7,550 nt of DNA, from assembly GCA_902475785.1 (NCBI GenBank), contig CABSAN010000078.1:1-7550 (forward strand), read 5' to 3'. The DNA comes from an uncultured Collinsella sp. GTDB taxonomy: Bacteria; Actinomycetota; Coriobacteriia; Coriobacteriales; Coriobacteriaceae. This document shows, piece by piece, positions 6,228-7,550 of this stretch. Both the position numbers and the translations under genes were made by a program. The notes under the pieces were generated by a model. It saw only the letters and a program-made list of their open reading frames with translations, was not told the origin of the DNA and made no database searches. Every line of letters starts with the position of its first letter. Within the stretch, counting starts at the first letter, position 1.

Positions 6228-6254
6228 ATGTATCTGAAGATCGACATGTTCTAG
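6228..6254 (+). CDS. Possible short leader peptide upstream of prfA (MYLKIDMF)
   Basis: ATG 6228 opens an 8-residue frame, MYLKIDMF, ending at TAG 6252-6254. A good ribosome-site-like AAGGG lies at 6217-6221, six bases upstream; an alternative ATG at 6222 adds Met-Arg but is too close to that site. CATGT (6227-6231) and ACATG (6244-6248) are complementary, so the frame could sit in a small hairpin. It ends 81 nt before the RF1 start. A UAG-terminated leader would be a natural sensor of RF1 activity, but short frames like this arise by chance and there is no comparative support. Confidence 0.2.
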   Translation: MYLKIDMF

Positions 6255-6335
6255 CCGGGCTTACCCCCGCAGTGGCGCCGCGCGCCCCATCAACTCTGCC
6301 GATTTTCACCTTCACGCATATAAAGGAGTCCCGCC

Positions 6336-7403
6336 ATGCGCGACAAGCTCGAAAAGATTATCAAGGCCTACGAGGAGCTCGAGAAGAAGCTCTCCGACCC
6401 AGCCGTCGCCTCCGATATCAAGGAGTTCACGCGTCTCAACAAGGAGTACGCGCACCAGTCCGACCTCATCGCCGCCTCGCGTGAGTACATCGGCGCACTC
6501 GATGACATCGAGGCCGCCAAGGAGATGCTCCGCGACACGACCGACGCGGACGAGAAGGAGATGCTCCAGATGGACATCTCCGAGAATGAGGAGAAGCTTC
6601 CCCAGCTCGAGGAAGACATCAAGTACATGCTCATCCCGAGTGACCCCAACGATGACAAGAACACCATCGTCGAGATCCGCTCCGCCGCCGGTGGCGACGA
6701 GGCGGCCATCTTCGCCGGCGATCTGTACAAGATGTACCAGCGCTTCTGCGAGTCGCGCGGTTGGAAGACCACCGTGCTCGACTCCAGCCCCAGCGAGGCC
6801 GGCGGCTTTAAGTCCATCGAGTTCAAGGTCGAGGGCGACCGCGTCTACTCCGTCATGAAGTACGAGTCCGGCGTGCATCGCGTCCAGCGCGTTCCCAAGA
6901 CCGAGTCCCAGGGCCGCATCCAGACCTCCACGGCAACCGTCGCCGTACTTCCCGAGGCCGAGGAAATCGACGTCCAGATCAACCAGTCCGACCTGCGCAT
7001 CGACACCTACTGCGCCTCCGGCCCTGGCGGTCAGTGCGTTAACACTACCTACTCCGCCGTGCGCATCACCCACTTGCCCACCAACACCGTGGTGCAGTCG
7101 CAGGAACAGCGCTCCCAGATCCAGAACCGCGAAGTCTGCATGCAGATGCTGCGCGCCCGTCTGTACGAGATGGAGCTCGAGAAGCAGCAGGCCGAGCTCG
7201 GCGCCGAGCGCCAGAGCCAGATTGGCCACGGCAATCGTTCCGAGAAGATCCGTACCTACAACCAGCCCCAGGACCGCGTGACCGATCACCGGATCGGCTT
7301 CAACTCCACCTACAACGGCGTCCTTCTGGGCGATCAGCTCGGCACCGTCATCGAGGCGCTTGCCGCCGCCGAGCGAGCCGAGAAGCTGGCGCAGGCTGTG
7401 TAG
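6336..7403 (+). CDS. prfA: Peptide chain release factor 1 (RF1)
   Basis: The 355-residue product recognises UAG and UAA stop codons in the ribosomal A site and triggers peptide release. The N-terminal coiled-coil domain covers about residues 1-105. The stop-codon reading motif PxT appears as PKT (187-189) in HRVQRVPKTESQGR, the RF1 form and not the SPF of RF2. The catalytic GGQ is at 231-233. The C-terminal signature GNRSEKIRTYNQPQDRVTDHRI (299-320) is also RF1-type. Length is normal. ATG 6336 follows AAAGGAG (6322-6328) at ideal spacing. Oddities: GGQ is followed by Cys (GGQCVNTTYS) where many family members have His or Gly, and Tyr replaces the usual Asp before Ser-Ala. The gene itself ends in TAG, an RF1-only stop. 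The methyltransferase gene prmC, a common downstream partner, is not visible before the window ends. Confidence 0.97.
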   Translation: MRDKLEKIIKAYEELEKKLSDPAVASDIKEFTRLNKEYAHQSDLIAASREYIGALDDIEAAKEMLRDTTDADEKEMLQMDISENEEKLPQLEEDIKYMLIPSDPNDDKNTIVEIRSAAGGDEAAIFAGDLYKMYQRFCESRGWKTTVLDSSPSEAGGFKSIEFKVEGDRVYSVMKYESGVHRVQRVPKTESQGRIQTSTATVAVLPEAEEIDVQINQSDLRIDTYCASGPGGQCVNTTYSAVRITHLPTNTVVQSQEQRSQIQNREVCMQMLRARLYEMELEKQQAELGAERQSQIGHGNRSEKIRTYNQPQDRVTDHRIGFNSTYNGVLLGDQLGTVIEALAAAERAEKLAQAV

Positions 7404-7405
7404 CG

Positions 7406-7545
7406 GGTTACGCGGGTTTACCAACCCGCGTAACGGCTCGACGCTGCAAACGCCCCTAAGCGGCAATCTGACGTTCAGTCGTCGGTCGCGTACCGAAGTA
7501 CGCTTCTCTCCTCTTTTACGTCACCTTGCTCGCTTAGGGGCGTTT
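7406..7545 (+). other. Structured intergenic element, copy B (hairpin + TCGACGCTGC + nested long hairpin)
   Basis: Beginning two bases after the prfA stop, it has a perfect 12-bp hairpin with loop TACC (7407-7434), TCGACGCTGC (7438-7447), then a nested hairpin. The outer stem is 15 perfect pairs (7448-7462 with 7531-7545), followed by one bulged T (7530), GCAA/TTGC (7463-7466 with 7526-7529), an inner stem (7469-7474 with 7518-7523), and a central 6-bp hairpin GCGTAC/GTACGC with loop CGAA (7488-7503). A four-T run (7543-7546) at the 3' edge of the outer stem could give intrinsic termination for prfA. The layout and several sequence blocks match 1387-1527. No protein frame is supported here. 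Confidence 0.7.
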
Positions 7546-7550
7546 TCGCT

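Noticed and set aside
6312..7466. 384-codon minus-strand frame opposite prfA
   Set aside because: Leu/Gly/Val-rich antisense shadow of a highly conserved gene; no recognisable domain.

Overview
The window reads as a high-GC, Gram-positive actinobacterial chromosome segment. My best guess is a gut Coriobacteriia such as Collinsella, judged from overall composition, strong GGAGG-type ribosome sites, a Tat/lipoprotein-type transporter component and the wording of the RF1 protein. The genus is an impression and not a proof. All seven recognisable protein genes lie on the + strand. Five of the seven stop codons are TAG, two are TAA and none is TGA, which is odd for a GC-rich genome.

Layout: (1) 1-330, the 3' end of an unrecognised beta-rich protein. 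(2) 444-1337, a LacX-type aldose 1-epimerase family protein. (3) 1338-1663, a gene-free stretch holding a tandem hairpin repeat, a roughly 100-nt nested hairpin with a strong terminator at its core, and an operator-like inverted repeat. (4) 1664-4556, a compact three-gene polar amino-acid ABC transporter operon: lipoprotein substrate-binding protein, permease, ATPase. (5) 4629-6044, an M20 metallopeptidase of the PM20D1/CPS1 type, possibly cotranscribed through a weak terminator. (6) 6045-6335, a leader region with a 56-bp near-perfect palindrome, other small inverted repeats and a possible 8-codon leader peptide. (7) 6336-7403, prfA (peptide chain release factor 1). (8) 7404-7550, a second structured intergenic element.

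Functionally, genes 4 and 5 make sense together: uptake of an amino acid or small amino-acid derivative, with intracellular hydrolysis of peptides or N-acyl amino acids. The epimerase and prfA are separate units.

The most interesting signal is not a gene. The DNA directly after the epimerase stop (1387-1527) and directly after the prfA stop (7406-7545) appears to be the same bipartite element. Each copy (141 and 140 nt) has a short perfect hairpin with a TANC tetraloop, then an identical TCGACGCTGC, then a long hairpin whose 15-bp outer stem starts at the very next base. The long hairpin then has one bulged T, a conserved inner segment and a central hairpin with an NGAA loop. Nine base pairs differ between the copies yet stay paired, so the fold appears conserved more than the sequence. 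This suggests an undescribed structured RNA, a specialised 3' UTR/terminator family or a folded-DNA repeat.
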